The position numbers and the translations under genes were made by a program. The notes beneath the pieces are model-generated. The model saw nothing but the letters and a program-made list of their open reading frames with translations. It had not been told where the DNA came from and made no database searches. Below, piece by piece: positions 7,009 through 17,796 of a DNA stretch of 45,822 nucleotides (the first letter of the stretch is position 1; the number at the start of each line of letters is the position of its first letter). This DNA comes from Candidatus Accumulibacter appositus (GTDB lineage: Bacteria; Pseudomonadota; Gammaproteobacteria; Burkholderiales; Rhodocyclaceae), in assembly GCA_000585055.1 (NCBI GenBank), contig JEMX01000087.1:1-45822 (forward strand), read 5' to 3'.

Positions 7009-9831
7009 ATGGAACTCGCCAAGAGCTTTGAACCGGCGGACATCGAACGTCGCTGGTACCCTGAATGGGAAGCCAGGGGCTACTTCGGCGCCGGCCTCGA
7101 TACCGACAAGAAACCCGAAGACGCTTTCTGCATCCTGCTGCCACCGCCGAACGTCACGGGCACCCTGCACATGGGGCACGGCTTCAACCAGGCGATCATG
7201 GACGCGCTCACCCGTTACCATCGCATGCGCGGTGACAACACGCTGTGGCAACCAGGAACCGATCACGCGGGCATCGCCACCCAGATCGTCGTCGAGCGCC
7301 AGCTCGACGCACAGGGAGTCTCCCGACACGACCTTGGCCGCGAGAAGTTTCTCGAAAAAGTCTGGCAGTGGAAGGAATTTTCGGGCAATACCATTACCCA
7401 GCAGATGCGCCGCCTGGGTACGTCTCCCGACTGGAGCCGCGAACGCTTCACGATGGACGCCGGCCTGTCGACGACGGTCACCGAGACTTTCGTCCGCCTG
7501 TACAAAGAGGGCTTGATTTACCGCGGCAAGCGACTGGTCAACTGGGATCCGGTGCTGCAGACGGCGGTCTCCGATCTCGAAGTCGCGCAGGAAGAAGAAC
7601 AGGGGCACCTGTGGCACATCCGCTATCCGCTGAGCGACGGCAGTGCGACACTGACCGTGGCCACGACGCGACCGGAAACGATGCTCGGCGATACCGCCCT
7701 GATGGTGCATCCGGAAGACGAGCGTTACCGGCACCTGCTCGGCAAAACGGTCAAACTGCCGCTTTGCGAGCGCGAGATTCCGATCATTGCCGACGCCTAC
7801 GTGGACCTCGCCTTTGGCACCGGCTGTGTCAAGGTCACTCCGGCCCACGACTTCAACGACTACGCGGTCGGCCAGCGTCACAAGCTGCCGATGATCCCGA
7901 TCCTGACGCTCGATGCGCGCATCAACGAGAATGCGCCGGCCTGCTACCAGGGCATGGATCGCTTTACCGCGCGCCAGCAGATCGTTGCCGACCTCGAAAA
8001 GCAGGGATTCCTCGACAAGGTCGAAGCGCATACTCTGAAAGTGCCACGCGGCGACCGCACCGGCGTGGTCATCGAACCAATGCTCACCGACCAATGGTTC
8101 GTGGCCATGAGCAAGGCCGGCGCCGACGGCAGCAGCATCGCCGGCAAGGCCCTTAAGTGCGTCGCCTCCGGGGAGATCAAGTTCTTCCCCGAAAACTGGG
8201 TCAACACCTACAACCAGTGGCTGAACAACATTCAGGACTGGTGCATCTCGCGGCAGTTGTGGTGGGGCCACCAGATCCCCGCCTGGTACGGTGACGATGG
8301 GCGCATCTTCGTCGCCCATGACGAAGCGGAAGCCAGGGCTCAGGCCGAAGAACAGGGCTACAGCGGCCCGCTAGCGCGCGACCCCGATGTCCTCGACACT
8401 TGGTACTCGTCGGCGTTGTGGCCCTTCTCGACCCTCGACTGGACGCCGCGGTGGCCAGCCGAGACGAACACCGCTCTCGACCTGTATTTGCCGTCTACGG
8501 TGCTGGTCACCGGCTTCGACATCATCTTCTTCTGGGTCGCGCGAATGGTGATGATGACCCGGCATATCACCGGAAAAATCCCCTTCAAGCACGTCTACGT
8601 ACACGGCCTGATCCGCGATGCCGAAGGCCAGAAGATGAGCAAGTCGAAAGGCAATGTCCTCGACCCCATCGACCTCATCGACGGCATCGATCTCGACGCC
8701 CTGATCGGCAAGCGCACCAGCGGTCTGATGAACCCGAAGCAAGCGGCGCAGATAGAAAAGCGCACGCGCAAGGAGTTCCCGGAGGGCATTCAGGCCTTCG
8801 GTACCGACGCCCTGCGTTTCACCTTCCTGTCGCTGGCCAGCCCTGGCCGTGACATCAAGTTCGACCTCAGCCGCTGCGAGGGCTACCGCAATTTCTGCAA
8901 CAAGCTGTGGAACGCAACGCGCTACGTGCTGATGCACACCGCCGAGCATGACCTCGGCCTTCCTTCCTGCACGCCGGAGAGCTGCTCGACGGCGCTGAGC
9001 TTCTCCTTCGCCGACCGCTGGATCGTCAGCAAGCTGCAGCGCACCGAAGCCGAGGTCGCACAGCACTTCGCCGACTATCGCTTCGATCTGCTGGCCCGCT
9101 CGGTGTACGAGTTCGTCTGGGACGAGTTCTGCGACTGGTACGTCGAACTCTCCAAAGTCCAGTTGCAGCAGGGCAGCGAGCAAGAGGTCCGCGCCACGCG
9201 GCGGACCCTGGCGCGGGTGCTGGAAACCGTCCTGCGCCTGGCCCATCCGCTGCTGCCGTTCATTACCGAAGAACTCTGGCAAGCCCTGGCGCCGATTGCC
9301 GGCCGCAAGACGCACGATTCGCTGATGCTTGCCGCCTATCCGCAAGCGCAGCCGGAGAAAATCGACCTGGCCAGCGAAGCGAACGTCCAGCAGTTGAAGG
9401 ATCTGGCCTACGCCTGCCGCAACCTGCGCGGCGAGATGAACCTCTCGCCGGCGCAAAAAGTGCCGCTGCTCGCCACTGGCGACAGCACTGCACTGGCCGC
9501 CTTTGCGCCTTACCTCAAGCCGCTCTGCAAGCTTTCCGAAATGCAGATTGTCGACGACCTGCCCGCCGACGCCAGCGCCCCGACCGCCATCGTCGGCCAG
9601 ACCAGGCTCATGCTGGAGGTCGAAATCGACGTCGCCGTCGAAGGCGAGCGGCTGGACAAGGAAATTGCCCGCCTCGGCGGCGAGATCGGCAAGGCCAGAG
9701 CCAAGCTCGCCAACGAGAACTTTGTCGCGCGCGCACCGGCAGCCGTGGTTGAACAGGAAAAGAAGCGTCTCGACGACTATCTGGCGACGCTGGAAAAACT
9801 CACTCCACAACGCGAGCGACTGCGCCGCTAA
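7009..9831 (+). CDS. valS: Valyl-tRNA synthetase
   Basis: A class I aminoacyl-tRNA synthetase charging tRNA-Val in the cytosol. The 940-residue protein has the HIGH-type signature [14 protein letters not shown] (HMGH at about residues 53-56), the KMSKS loop (about 542-546, within [14 protein letters not shown]), a CP1 editing domain between them ([12 protein letters not shown] near 224-235), the WWGHQIPAW motif near 417-425 and a C-terminal coiled coil (about 870-935). The length is typical. ATG 7009 gives the usual N-terminus ([20 protein letters not shown]). Its stop codon overlaps that of the convergent pabBC gene. No ribosome-binding sequence precedes the start. Confidence 0.97.
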   Translation: MELAKSFEPADIERRWYPEWEARGYFGAGLDTDKKPEDAFCILLPPPNVTGTLHMGHGFNQAIMDALTRYHRMRGDNTLWQPGTDHAGIATQIVVERQLDAQGVSRHDLGREKFLEKVWQWKEFSGNTITQQMRRLGTSPDWSRERFTMDAGLSTTVTETFVRLYKEGLIYRGKRLVNWDPVLQTAVSDLEVAQEEEQGHLWHIRYPLSDGSATLTVATTRPETMLGDTALMVHPEDERYRHLLGKTVKLPLCEREIPIIADAYVDLAFGTGCVKVTPAHDFNDYAVGQRHKLPMIPILTLDARINENAPACYQGMDRFTARQQIVADLEKQGFLDKVEAHTLKVPRGDRTGVVIEPMLTDQWFVAMSKAGADGSSIAGKALKCVASGEIKFFPENWVNTYNQWLNNIQDWCISRQLWWGHQIPAWYGDDGRIFVAHDEAEARAQAEEQGYSGPLARDPDVLDTWYSSALWPFSTLDWTPRWPAETNTALDLYLPSTVLVTGFDIIFFWVARMVMMTRHITGKIPFKHVYVHGLIRDAEGQKMSKSKGNVLDPIDLIDGIDLDALIGKRTSGLMNPKQAAQIEKRTRKEFPEGIQAFGTDALRFTFLSLASPGRDIKFDLSRCEGYRNFCNKLWNATRYVLMHTAEHDLGLPSCTPESCSTALSFSFADRWIVSKLQRTEAEVAQHFADYRFDLLARSVYEFVWDEFCDWYVELSKVQLQQGSEQEVRATRRTLARVLETVLRLAHPLLPFITEELWQALAPIAGRKTHDSLMLAAYPQAQPEKIDLASEANVQQLKDLAYACRNLRGEMNLSPAQKVPLLATGDSTALAAFAPYLKPLCKLSEMQIVDDLPADASAPTAIVGQTRLMLEVEIDVAVEGERLDKEIARLGGEIGKARAKLANENFVARAPAAVVEQEKKRLDDYLATLEKLTPQRERLRR

Positions 9832-11615
9832 CCGGAATCCTCCTCCAGCACCACCGGCAACAGGCCACGCAAGGCATTGCCGACGTATAAGGCCGGCGCT
9901 TGCAGAAGATCCTCGCGCCGCAGCACCTGTTCGACGGCGCGTCCGGACTCCAGCAGCGTGCGCCGCATGACGCCGGGCAGTAATCCGCAGGCCAGCGGCG
10001 GCGTCAGCAGCAGGCCGTCGCGCTCGACGAAAACGTTGCTGCGCGCGCCTTCGCAAACCTCGCCACGGGTATTCAGAAAAATGGCGTCGAAGAACGCTGG
10101 CCGCGCCGCCAGTGCCGCCAGCATGCGGTCGTAGCGGGCGCGCGCCGTAGTCTTGTGACGCAACAGGTAGTCGTCGACGGGCAGCGCTTCGGCAGCCAGA
10201 CAGACGCGCCAGCTCTTCCCCGCGTCTTCGCGCAAGGCGGCAACCAGGACACGGCAACTGCCGTCATGTGCCAGGCTCAGGCGAACGCGAAACAAGGCTT
10301 GCGGGTGCGCAGCCGCCTCGGCGACCAGCGCCGCGGAAACCGCCTCCAGCCGGCAGGCAAAGCCGAGGCTGCGGGCGGACGCCTGCAGGCGCTCGAGATG
10401 CAGGTCCAGCAGTGGGTACACGCCATCTTCCAGGCGCAGAGTTTCGAAAAGCTCGAAGCCCGGATCGAAAGCTGTCAGGAAGCTCGCCTTCAACAGGCAT
10501 TCCGCATACTCGCGCGCCGCATCGGCATCAATCACGATGCCACTGCCGACACCGAGTCGGGCCTGGCCATCGGCAGCGACTTCGACGGTACGAATGACGA
10601 CGTTGAAGCGAGCGTCGCCATTTGGCGCCAAGCAACCCAGGCTGCCCGTATATAACCCGCGTGCTGACGCTTCAAGCGCTGCGATGCGCTGCATGGCCCT
10701 GATCTTCGGTGCGCCGGTGATCGAACCGCAGGGAAACAGGGCCGCGAAAAGATCTGCCACGCCGACGCCTGGCAGATCCGCGGCGACCGTAGACACCATC
10801 TGCCACAGGGTCGGGTAGGCCTCGGCCTCGCACAGTGCTTCGACCTGCACCTTGCCGGGCTGTGCCAGACGTCCCAGGTCGTTGCGTAGCAGATCGACAA
10901 TCATGATGTTTTCTGCCCGCTCCTTGACCGACGCCAGCAGAGCCGAGCGATTCGCCTGATCTTCAAGCGCCGTCCTACCGCGCGCGGCGGTTCCTTTCAT
11001 CGGTCGGGTCACCACCCGCGCACCGACCCGCTCGAAAAACAACTCCGGCGAAAAGGAAAGGATTGTTTCCTCGCCACCAGCGAGAAAGCCGCCGTAGCGA
11101 ACCGGCTGACGTTCGCGCAGGCGCGCATACAGCGCCAGCGGGTGGCCGTAAAGCGTGAAGGTTAGCGGAAAAGTGAGGTTGATCTGGTAGCAATCGCCGT
11201 CGCCAATCCAGCGAAGAATCTGGCGGACCTGCGCGGCGTACGTCGCGGCATCGACCGCTGCAGACATTTCGGCAATTCCTGCCACCTGTTGGTACGCGGG
11301 CAAGGCCGCCAGCTGCTCGGCAAGGAAATCGGCGACGGCCGGCGCATCGAGCACGCGACCGTCAGCGAACAGCCAGACCCGCAACACCGGCCGGCCATAG
11401 GGCGCTGGCGGGACGGCCGGCTCAAGACATGCGCCCAGCGCATAATCAGCCGCCAGAGCAGCCCACTGACCAGCCGCGAGCGCCGCTTCGATCGACGCGA
11501 AAGCAGCCCGAGGATCGGCGGCAGCATCCACAACGAAGGAGTCCTGCAAATCCGTCAGCAGGACGGCGCCACCGGCGTCGCGGTCGAACAGCGCGAACGA
11601 AGCGCCGGCCAGCAT
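9828..11615 (-). CDS. pabB: Bifunctional aminodeoxychorismate synthase component I / aminodeoxychorismate lyase (PabB-PabC fusion)
   Basis: This fusion makes 4-aminobenzoate for folate. The N-terminal part (about residues 1-365) is a chorismate-binding PabB domain with [37 protein letters not shown] and [16 protein letters not shown]. The C-terminal part (about 370-595) is a class IV PLP-dependent lyase (PabC), with the lysine region [14 protein letters not shown] and the motif [16 protein letters not shown]. Fused PabBC proteins of about 600 residues are common in betaproteobacteria. The glutamine amidotransferase partner PabA is not in this window. The ATG at 11613-11615 gives the natural N-terminus [13 protein letters not shown]. 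It is convergent with valS, sharing stop-codon bases, and lies downstream of the TusA-like gene. Confidence 0.93.
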   Translation of the reverse strand: MLAGASFALFDRDAGGAVLLTDLQDSFVVDAAADPRAAFASIEAALAAGQWAALAADYALGACLEPAVPPAPYGRPVLRVWLFADGRVLDAPAVADFLAEQLAALPAYQQVAGIAEMSAAVDAATYAAQVRQILRWIGDGDCYQINLTFPLTFTLYGHPLALYARLRERQPVRYGGFLAGGEETILSFSPELFFERVGARVVTRPMKGTAARGRTALEDQANRSALLASVKERAENIMIVDLLRNDLGRLAQPGKVQVEALCEAEAYPTLWQMVSTVAADLPGVGVADLFAALFPCGSITGAPKIRAMQRIAALEASARGLYTGSLGCLAPNGDARFNVVIRTVEVAADGQARLGVGSGIVIDADAAREYAECLLKASFLTAFDPGFELFETLRLEDGVYPLLDLHLERLQASARSLGFACRLEAVSAALVAEAAAHPQALFRVRLSLAHDGSCRVLVAALREDAGKSWRVCLAAEALPVDDYLLRHKTTARARYDRMLAALAARPAFFDAIFLNTRGEVCEGARSNVFVERDGLLLTPPLACGLLPGVMRRTLLESGRAVEQVLRREDLLQAPALYVGNALRGLLPVVLEEDSG

Positions 11616-11643
11616 CAGTCAGCGCATCGCGTGTGCGCGCAAG

Positions 11644-11663
11644 GCCCGCGCAGCTGCGCGGGC
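11644..11663. repeat. Perfect 20-bp GC-rich palindrome between the TusA-like and pabBC genes
   Basis: The sequence GCCCGCGCAGCTGCGCGGGC is its own reverse complement. It lies in the 78-base gap downstream of the TusA-like stop and upstream of the pabBC start. As RNA it can fold into an eight-pair GC stem with an AGCT loop. No run of T follows on the minus strand, so it is not a standard intrinsic terminator. An attenuating stem or protein-binding site are alternatives. Confidence 0.5.
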
Positions 11664-11693
11664 TGAAGCGCTACGGCGCACCACCACCCGACC

Positions 11694-11921
11694 CTATTTC
11701 CGCTTGAGGTAAAACTCGTAGATCTGATTGCTTTCGTCGTTCGACAGCAGCGCATTGCCGGTCTGTTTGGCGAAAGCCTGGAAGTCCTTGACCGAACCCG
11801 GGTCAGTCGCCAGCACGTGCAGCACTTCACCCGGCAACATCTCGGCAAGCGCTTTCTTGGTGCGCAGAATCGGCAGTGGGCACTTCAGCCCCTTGACGTC
11901 GAGCTCTCGATCGCAATGCAT
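11694..11921 (-). CDS. TusA-like sulfurtransferase family protein (SirA/YedF-like)
   Basis: A 75-residue cytosolic protein with the family signature LDVKGLKCPLPILRTKKAL. The Cys of the CPxP motif (residue about 15) is the sulfur carrier in TusA. TusA relays sulfur from IscS for tRNA thiolation and other pathways; related proteins (YedF, TusA-like) have less certain roles. The rest follows the compact beta-alpha-beta-alpha-beta-beta fold (EVLHVLATDPGSVKDFQAFA). The full length is normal. It sits between the BepA-like protease gene and pabBC on the same strand. Whether it is TusA proper or a paralogue cannot be decided from the sequence alone. Confidence 0.9.
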   Translation of the reverse strand: MHCDRELDVKGLKCPLPILRTKKALAEMLPGEVLHVLATDPGSVKDFQAFAKQTGNALLSNDESNQIYEFYLKRK

Positions 11922-11980
11922 GGTCAGGTCCAGAACAAAAGTGAGGGCGTATTCTAAGCGTTCTAAGCACAGTAGCCGCT

Positions 11981-13444
11981 CTATCCGCCATTAAGCTTCT
12001 TCTCTCTTGCCTCTTCCGCCAGCAGCTTGCGCAGATCGCGCAGACGTGCGTCCACCGCGGACTTCTCGAAGAAGTCGCCATCGCCCGCCTGTTGCGCGAA
12101 TTGCAACTGTTCGACCGCAGCTCCCAGCTGCCCCTGCAGCAGGTAGAACTCGGCCTGCGCACGGTGTTGCTGCAAGCGCTTACCAAGCGCCGCGTAAGTC
12201 TTCGCCTGCAAGCCATACAGCTTGTAGTCCGAGCTGTAGAGCTGCAACTGCGATTCCAGAAACTGCAAGCTCTGCTCGTATTGGCGCCCCGCGAGCAGCG
12301 CTTCAACGTACGCATAGACCAGAGCCTTCGACTGTGGATAGCGTTGCAGGGCGTCGCGATAGATCTTCGTGGCACCCGCTTCATTTCCCGCGGCAATTTC
12401 TGTTCGCGCCGCCAGACCGGCGATCATCGGCGACGACACTTTCAGCGCCAGCAGTGCGCCGAGCTCTTTCTGCGCAGCGGCGACGTCCTTGGCCTGCAGG
12501 AGCGAATACGTCAGGCCGTAGCGGGTTGCCAACTCGGAAGCATATTTTTTGTCGCGCAACTGCTTACGGAACTCGCTGACGGCCTCACCAGGCGTCACCG
12601 CTTGCGCCCGCAGCTTGGCCCGCACCAGATGAAATTCAGCACTATCGGCGACTTGTCGATAGGAGGCATCCTGCGCCCGGTTCTGCATGTCGGAGATGCG
12701 CTCCACGGTCAGCGGATGCGAGCGCAGATAAACCGGCGCGTTGTTCTCGTACACCCGCCCGGCCAGCTGCATGCGGCCAAAGAAGTCGCCCATGCCACGC
12801 ACGTCGTAGCCGGCCTTGGCAAGCGTCTGGTACCCCAGCCGATCCGCTTCGCGCTCGAAGTCGCGACTATAGGCCAATTGCGACTGTATCGACGCCGCCT
12901 GCGCTGAAGCGATCGCAGCGGTCGCCACCTGCGAGTTCGAGCGCGCCGCAAGAACGCCAACGGCCATGGCGACCATGGTGGCGATCGAGCTCTGTTTCTC
13001 CTTGGCGATCTGCCGGGCTAGGTGACTCTGGCTGACGTGCGAGATCTCGTGAGCAACCACGCCAGCCAGCTCGGACTCCGATTGCGCGGTAAGCAAAGTG
13101 CCGGTGTTGACCCCGATGAAACCGCCAAACATCGCAAAGGCGTTCACTGTGTTGTCGCGAATGGCAAAGAAGTAGTAATTGCCCGCCGCGTTCGAGCTCG
13201 CCGCAACCAGTCGGCCGCCGAGGAAATTCAGGTAGTCATTGACCTCGGGGTCGTCAACGTAGCTCGGCTCACGCGCACGAATCTCATTGAAGATCTGCTC
13301 ACCGATCTTGCGTTCAAGTTGCGGCGAAAAGTCAACCCGCGCCGCGTCACCAAGCTCCGGAAGGCCCTCTGCCTGAACCTGCGAAGAACTGCTCAACAAA
13401 ACTGCAGCGCTCAAGGACACTGCCGCACAAATCATTCTGATCAC
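11981..13444 (-). CDS. Periplasmic M48 family metalloprotease with TPR region (BepA-like)
   Basis: A 487-residue exported zinc protease resembling BepA (YfgC), which maintains outer-membrane protein and LPS-assembly quality in E. coli. There is a signal peptide (residues 1-25, cleavage after VQA), then the M48 domain with HEISH at residues 132-136 and a third ligand in [11 protein letters not shown] (about 195-205). The C-terminal 230 residues are helical and TPR-like (for example [20 protein letters not shown]). The start at 13442-13444 yields the signal peptide directly. It is divergent from moaC. The presence of lptFG and bamE elsewhere in the window fits an envelope-assembly theme but is not an operon link. 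Confidence 0.9.
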   Translation of the reverse strand: MIRMICAAVSLSAAVLLSSSSQVQAEGLPELGDAARVDFSPQLERKIGEQIFNEIRAREPSYVDDPEVNDYLNFLGGRLVAASSNAAGNYYFFAIRDNTVNAFAMFGGFIGVNTGTLLTAQSESELAGVVAHEISHVSQSHLARQIAKEKQSSIATMVAMAVGVLAARSNSQVATAAIASAQAASIQSQLAYSRDFEREADRLGYQTLAKAGYDVRGMGDFFGRMQLAGRVYENNAPVYLRSHPLTVERISDMQNRAQDASYRQVADSAEFHLVRAKLRAQAVTPGEAVSEFRKQLRDKKYASELATRYGLTYSLLQAKDVAAAQKELGALLALKVSSPMIAGLAARTEIAAGNEAGATKIYRDALQRYPQSKALVYAYVEALLAGRQYEQSLQFLESQLQLYSSDYKLYGLQAKTYAALGKRLQQHRAQAEFYLLQGQLGAAVEQLQFAQQAGDGDFFEKSAVDARLRDLRKLLAEEAREKKLNGG

Positions 13445-13619
13445 GAGAACTCCCGCCGGCCTCGGCGTCCGCCAAGAAAGATTTGTTATGATACCGAATA
13501 GTGCTCTGGCAGATTGTTACCGAGCGTTACCAGGCGCCCCCGGCTGCGTGTCAGCTAATCTTTTTCTTGGCGCGGTAAACATCACCCGCAACAGCGACCT
13601 TCAGGCATCCCCCGTCCCT

Positions 13620-14102
13620 ATGTCAAACAATCCACTCAGCCATTTCAATTCGGCAGGCGAAGCGCAGATGGTCGCCGTCGGCGACAAGGCCGAGACCGCC
13701 CGCCAGGCAAGAGCCGCTGGCAGGATCGTGATGCGTCCCGAAACCCTGGCGCTGATCCTTGCCGGATCGGCGAAGAAGGGCGATGTGCTCGCTGTCGCGC
13801 GAATTGCCGCCATTCAAGGCGCAAAACGCACCTCCGAGCTGATCCCTCTGTGTCATCCGCTCGCGCTCAGTGAGGTTTCCGTCGACTTTGAGATCGACGG
13901 CGAGGCAAACGCGGTGCATTGTCTGACGCGTGCGGAGTGTGTGGGTCGCACCGGCGTCGAGATGGAAGCCCTTTGCGCCGCCAGTGTCGGTTTGCTGACC
14001 ATCTACGACATGTGCAAGGCGGTCGATCGCGGCATGCGCATCGAGAACATCAGACTTCTTGAAAAAGTTGGCGGCAAGTCAGGGCACTGGGCGGCAAACT
14101 GA
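13620..14102 (+). CDS. moaC: Cyclic pyranopterin monophosphate synthase MoaC
   Basis: MoaC acts with MoaA to convert GTP to cyclic pyranopterin monophosphate, the first stage of molybdenum cofactor synthesis. The 160-residue protein contains the family motifs [13 protein letters not shown] (about residues 77-89), [15 protein letters not shown] (about 110-124) and [11 protein letters not shown] (about 128-140) that build the active site between subunits. I took the ATG at 13620 because it gives the conserved N-terminus ([20 protein letters not shown]); the frame stays open to 13488 but that part has no family match. No other moa gene is in the window. Confidence 0.95.
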   Translation: MSNNPLSHFNSAGEAQMVAVGDKAETARQARAAGRIVMRPETLALILAGSAKKGDVLAVARIAAIQGAKRTSELIPLCHPLALSEVSVDFEIDGEANAVHCLTRAECVGRTGVEMEALCAASVGLLTIYDMCKAVDRGMRIENIRLLEKVGGKSGHWAAN

Positions 14103-14149
14103 CGCCGCTGATCAGGGTACGCCAAAGCAAGAAAGCGAAAAAAAGTGCG

Positions 14150-14171
14150 AAAAAAACCCGCCGGAGGCGGG
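14150..14171 (-). terminator. Intrinsic terminator of the cold-shock gene
   Basis: On the minus strand CCCGCC-TCC-GGCGGG is followed by seven T residues. It lies 22 bases downstream of the cold-shock stop codon. The stem and T run are both strong, so a rho-independent terminator is likely. On the plus strand it lies after moaC, but there it has no T run. Confidence 0.85.
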
Positions 14172-14193
14172 TCCCTATTGCACACCAAAAAAA

Positions 14194-14397
14194 TCAGGCG
14201 CGCGCGATATTCGATGCTTGCTTGCCCTTCGGGCCTTGCGTCACGTCGAAGGAAACCTTTTCGCCCTCTTTGAGGGTCTTGAATCCACCCATGGTGATCG
14301 CGGAGAAATGGGCGAAGAGATCTTCACTACCATCATCCGGAGTAATGAAGCCGAAACCTTTGGCGTCATTGAACCACTTAACTGTACCAGTTGCCAT
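14194..14397 (-). CDS. Cold-shock domain protein (CspA family)
   Basis: A 67-residue single cold-shock domain starting [20 protein letters not shown]. It carries the RNP1 (KGFGFI) and RNP2 (LFAHFSAI) motifs that bind single-stranded RNA and DNA. Such proteins act as RNA chaperones in cold or general growth. The ATG at 14395-14397 has AAGGAAG nine bases upstream; a longer in-frame extension to 14448 would add an unrelated 17-residue tail. The leader contains a small stem (CGGGC-TCC-GCCCG at 14428-14440) followed by a T-rich stretch, which could be a regulatory leader structure. An intrinsic terminator follows at 14150-14171. Confidence 0.95.
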   Translation of the reverse strand: MATGTVKWFNDAKGFGFITPDDGSEDLFAHFSAITMGGFKTLKEGEKVSFDVTQGPKGKQASNIARA

Positions 14398-14623
14398 ATT
14401 GCCACTTCCTTGAAAAAAGACTAAATCCGGGCGGAGCCCGACTTGCATGCTTCTGATTCAAGCACTGAACTGACGGCTGTTCAGGAGCTGAGACCGGCAA
14501 AACAGGGCCTTGAACAAAAACATGCGACCTTTTTACGCCAAGTCAGGCGGACGCGTCAAGCGTTTTCATCGTCAGCCGCTTGCAATGCCTTCCAACGGGT
14601 CCGAGAATGGGCGAAGGGTAGTA

Positions 14624-14651
14624 TTGCGCATCCGGAAAGACTGGTTAGAAT
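14624..14651 (+). promoter_or_regulatory. Candidate sigma-70 promoter at clpS, placing transcription start at the ATG
   Basis: TTGCGC (14624-14629) and TAGAAT (14646-14651) are spaced by 16 bases. A start of transcription seven bases below the -10 falls on 14658, the A of the clpS ATG. The sequence just before that ATG (AATTCACTC) contains no Shine-Dalgarno motif, so a leaderless transcript is possible. Confidence 0.45.
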
Positions 14652-14657
14652 TCACTC

Positions 14658-14966
14658 ATGGCAACACAGCATCAGGACAACTCCCTACTCCAAGCGCAGC
14701 GCACGCAACTCAAGCCACCACCGCTTTACAAGGTGCTGTTGCTGAACGACGATTTCACACCGATGGATTTCGTGATCGTCGTTCTGCAACGGTTTTTTGG
14801 GATGGATCGAGAACATGCGACGCGAATCATGCTCAAAGTTCACACCGATGGACGGGGCGTGTGTGGGATCTATCCGCGCGACGTCGCGGCCACGAAAGTT
14901 GAACAGGTCACAGCCTTTGCACGAGGCAACCAGCACCCCCTGGCGTGCGTCATGGAGGAAAACTGA
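14658..14966 (+). CDS. clpS: ATP-dependent Clp protease adaptor ClpS
   Basis: ClpS binds proteins with N-end-rule destabilising residues and delivers them to ClpA/ClpP. The 102-residue protein has a flexible N-terminus ([19 protein letters not shown]) and then the core [20 protein letters not shown], with the substrate-pocket residues [23 protein letters not shown] and a closing [10 protein letters not shown] complete the family. It ends one base before the clpA ATG, and GGAGG within its last codons serves as the clpA ribosome site. Confidence 0.96.
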   Translation: MATQHQDNSLLQAQRTQLKPPPLYKVLLLNDDFTPMDFVIVVLQRFFGMDREHATRIMLKVHTDGRGVCGIYPRDVAATKVEQVTAFARGNQHPLACVMEEN

Positions 14967-17225
14967 ATGATTGCGCAGGAACTTGAAGTAAGCTTGCACA
15001 TGGCCTTTGTCGAGGCACGACAGAAGCGTCATGAATTCATCACTGTCGAGCACCTGTTGCTCGCACTGCTCGACAACCCGTCGGCAGCCGAAGCCATGCG
15101 CGCCTGCGGCGCCAGCATTGAGCAACTGCGTAAGGATCTGACGCGTTTCATCACCGAACACACGCCAACCGTCGCCGGTGACGACGAAATCGATACGCAG
15201 CCGACACTCGGCTTTCAGAGGGTCATTCAGCGCGCCATCCTGCACGTCCAGTCATCAGGCCGCAAGGAGGTCAACGGGGCCAACGTTCTTGTGGCGATCT
15301 TTGGCGAGAAAGATTCACATGCCGTCTATTACCTGCAAAAGCAGGGCGTCACGCGTCTCGATGTGGTCAATTTTATCTCGCACGGCATCAGCAGGATTCC
15401 GCAGAGCGCGCCACGCGGCGAGCCGGAAGTCGAACCCGAAGGCGAACAGCAGATTGCCGCCGGGCCGCTCGAAAGCTACACCATCAACCTCAACGCACTG
15501 GCTTTGCAGGGCAAGATCGACCCGCTGATCGGTCGCGACAGGGAACTCGAACGGGTCATCCAGACGCTGTGCCGACGGCGCAAAAACAACCCCCTGCTGG
15601 TCGGCGAAGCCGGCGTCGGCAAGACGGCGATTGCCGAGGGGCTGGCGCGGCGGATCGTCGAGTGCGACATCCCCGAAATTCTCGGCAAGGCGAACGTTTA
15701 CTGCCTCGACATGGGCTCGCTGCTCGCTGGCACCAAGTATCGCGGCGACTTTGAACAACGCCTGAAGGCCGTTCTCAAGCAACTCAGCGAGAACCCGCAG
15801 GCGATCCTGTTCATCGACGAAATCCATACCTTGATTGGTGCCGGGTCGGCCTCGGGCGGCACCCTTGATGCGTCAAACCTGCTCAAGCCGGCGCTGTCTT
15901 CGGGACAGCTGAAGTGCATCGGTGCCACCACCTATAACGAGTACCGCGGCATTTTCGAGAAAGACCATGCGCTATCACGGCGCTTCCAGAAGATCGATGT
16001 CAACGAGCCTTCAAGTGCCGAAGCGGTAGATATCCTAAAGGGTCTGAAGTCCCGCTTCGAAGCCCACCACGGCATCAAGTACTCTGCCGCGGCGCTCAGT
16101 TCCGCGGTCGAACTGTCGGTGCGCTTCATTACCGACCGCCACCTGCCGGACAAGGCGATAGACGTCATTGACGAAGCGGGAGCCGCGCAGCGGATCCTGC
16201 CCAAGTCCCGGCAGAAAAAGATGATCGGCAAAGTCGACATCGAGGAAATCGTTGCCAAGATCGCGCGCATCCCGTCGACGCACGTCTCCTCAGACGACCG
16301 CAACAGCCTGCGCAACCTCGACCGCGACTTGAAGGCCATCGTTTTCGGCCAGAATGCGGCAATCGACGCCCTGACCCGGGCGATCAAGATGGCTCGTTCG
16401 GGCCTTGGCAACCCTGCCAAGCCGATCGGCAGCTTCCTTTTTTCAGGCCCCACCGGCGTCGGAAAAACGGAAGTCGCCAAGCAACTGGCGTACTGCCTCG
16501 GCAACGAACTGATACGCTTCGACATGTCCGAGTACATGGAGCGGCACGCAGTTTCGCGGCTGATTGGCGCGCCACCCGGCTACGTCGGCTTCGATCAGGG
16601 CGGCCTGCTGACCGAAGCCGTCACCAAGAAGCCCTATAGCGTTCTACTCCTCGACGAGATCGAAAAAGCGCATCCGGACATCTACAACATCCTGCTGCAG
16701 GTGATGGATCACGGCACGCTTACCGACAACAACGGTCGCAAGGCGGACTTTCGCAATGTGATCATCATCATGACGACCAACGCCGGGCAGGAAGCGATCC
16801 AGAAGGCTACGATGGGCTTCACGCCGACCCGCCAGGCTGGCGACGAACTGATCGAGATCAAACGCATCTTCACGCCCGAGTTCCGTAACCGCCTCGACGC
16901 CACGATCTCCTTCAAGTCGCTCGATCACGAAGTTATCCTGCGGGTGGTAGACAAGTTTCTGATGCAACTTGAAGCGCAGCTGCACGAAAAGAAGGTGGAA
17001 GCCATCTTCACCACGGCGATCAAGGATCACCTGGCGACACACGGCTTTGACCCGATGATGGGCGCGCGTCCTATGGCGCGCCTGATTCAGGACACCATCC
17101 GCGCATCGCTGGCTGACGAATTGCTTTTTGGCCGGCTGGCCCACGGCGGCCACGTCACCGTCGACCTCGACGAAGATCAGAAAGTAAGACTGATTTTCGA
17201 AGAAGCGTCCGAGGCCATCGCCTAA
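14967..17225 (+). CDS. clpA: ATP-dependent Clp protease ATP-binding subunit ClpA
   Basis: A hexameric AAA+ unfoldase that feeds substrates into ClpP. The 752-residue protein has an N-domain (about 1-145, the ClpS docking site), a first ATPase module with [13 protein letters not shown] (about 212-224) and [14 protein letters not shown], and a second with [12 protein letters not shown] (about 494-505) and [20 protein letters not shown]. The MGF tripeptide near residue 615 is placed like the IGL/IGF loop that docks on ClpP. The ClpB-type coiled-coil middle domain is absent, which separates ClpA from ClpB. clpP is not in the window. It is transcribed with clpS. Confidence 0.97.
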   Translation: MIAQELEVSLHMAFVEARQKRHEFITVEHLLLALLDNPSAAEAMRACGASIEQLRKDLTRFITEHTPTVAGDDEIDTQPTLGFQRVIQRAILHVQSSGRKEVNGANVLVAIFGEKDSHAVYYLQKQGVTRLDVVNFISHGISRIPQSAPRGEPEVEPEGEQQIAAGPLESYTINLNALALQGKIDPLIGRDRELERVIQTLCRRRKNNPLLVGEAGVGKTAIAEGLARRIVECDIPEILGKANVYCLDMGSLLAGTKYRGDFEQRLKAVLKQLSENPQAILFIDEIHTLIGAGSASGGTLDASNLLKPALSSGQLKCIGATTYNEYRGIFEKDHALSRRFQKIDVNEPSSAEAVDILKGLKSRFEAHHGIKYSAAALSSAVELSVRFITDRHLPDKAIDVIDEAGAAQRILPKSRQKKMIGKVDIEEIVAKIARIPSTHVSSDDRNSLRNLDRDLKAIVFGQNAAIDALTRAIKMARSGLGNPAKPIGSFLFSGPTGVGKTEVAKQLAYCLGNELIRFDMSEYMERHAVSRLIGAPPGYVGFDQGGLLTEAVTKKPYSVLLLDEIEKAHPDIYNILLQVMDHGTLTDNNGRKADFRNVIIIMTTNAGQEAIQKATMGFTPTRQAGDELIEIKRIFTPEFRNRLDATISFKSLDHEVILRVVDKFLMQLEAQLHEKKVEAIFTTAIKDHLATHGFDPMMGARPMARLIQDTIRASLADELLFGRLAHGGHVTVDLDEDQKVRLIFEEASEAIA

Positions 17226-17301
17226 ACATGGCAAGCGCCCGAGGCCAAGCGGCACAGCCACTGGTCGAACCACTGCAGACCGAGTTCACGAGGCACACCC
17301 G

Positions 17302-17796
17302 ATGAGTTTCAAGACCGCCGATCTCCTAGACAACAATGAACGCAGGCATCGCGATGGCAGCATTCGTATCGTTACACCGATGTTTCAGCGCTACGGTGGA
17401 CGAAGGACCTTCAGCGGCCAGATCGTCACCCTGAAGGTCTTCGAGGACAACTCGCTGGTGCGAACGGCGCTTGCCGAGAATGGTGAGGGCAAGGTTCTAC
17501 TGATTGACGGCGGTGGCTCCCTGCGCTGCGCACTGGTTGGCGACCAACTGGCCATCCTGGCGCACCAGAACCACTGGTGCGGCATCGTCGTTTACGGCTG
17601 CATTCGGGATTCGCACGACATTGGGGAAATCGCACTTGGTGTCCGCGCACTCAACACGCACCCGCTGAAAAGCATCAAGAAGGGTATCGGCGAGCGCGAT
17701 CTGGCGGTAAGCTTTGGTGGCGTCACCTTCCGACCCGGAGAGTGGATCTATGTCGACGAAGATGGCCTGCTTGTCAGCGACCAGCCACTGACTTGA
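17302..17796 (+). CDS. RraA family protein (RNase E inhibitor-like / HMG aldolase-like)
   Basis: The 164-residue protein follows the RraA fold: MFQRYGGRRTFSGQIVTLKV, FEDNSLVRTALAENGEGKVL, then DGGGSLRCALVGDQLAILA and VSFGGVTFRPGEWIYVDEDG. E. coli RraA binds and inhibits RNase E. Other members are metal-dependent 4-hydroxy-4-methyl-2-oxoglutarate aldolases or oxaloacetate decarboxylases, which need an Arg-x(n)-Asp pair. Here the loop reads GCIRDSHDIGE, keeping that R-D pair, so a catalytic role is as plausible as an RNase E role. It lies 76 bases after clpA on the same strand and may be read through from it. Confidence 0.88.
   Translation: MSFKTADLLDNNERRHRDGSIRIVTPMFQRYGGRRTFSGQIVTLKVFEDNSLVRTALAENGEGKVLLIDGGGSLRCALVGDQLAILAHQNHWCGIVVYGCIRDSHDIGEIALGVRALNTHPLKSIKKGIGERDLAVSFGGVTFRPGEWIYVDEDGLLVSDQPLT

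Noticed and set aside
6619..10257. Long leftward open frames (566 and 628 residues) opposite valS
   Set aside because: They lie antisense to a clear ValS, are rich in Arg/Gly/Ala without any recognisable domain, and arise from high GC at third codon positions.
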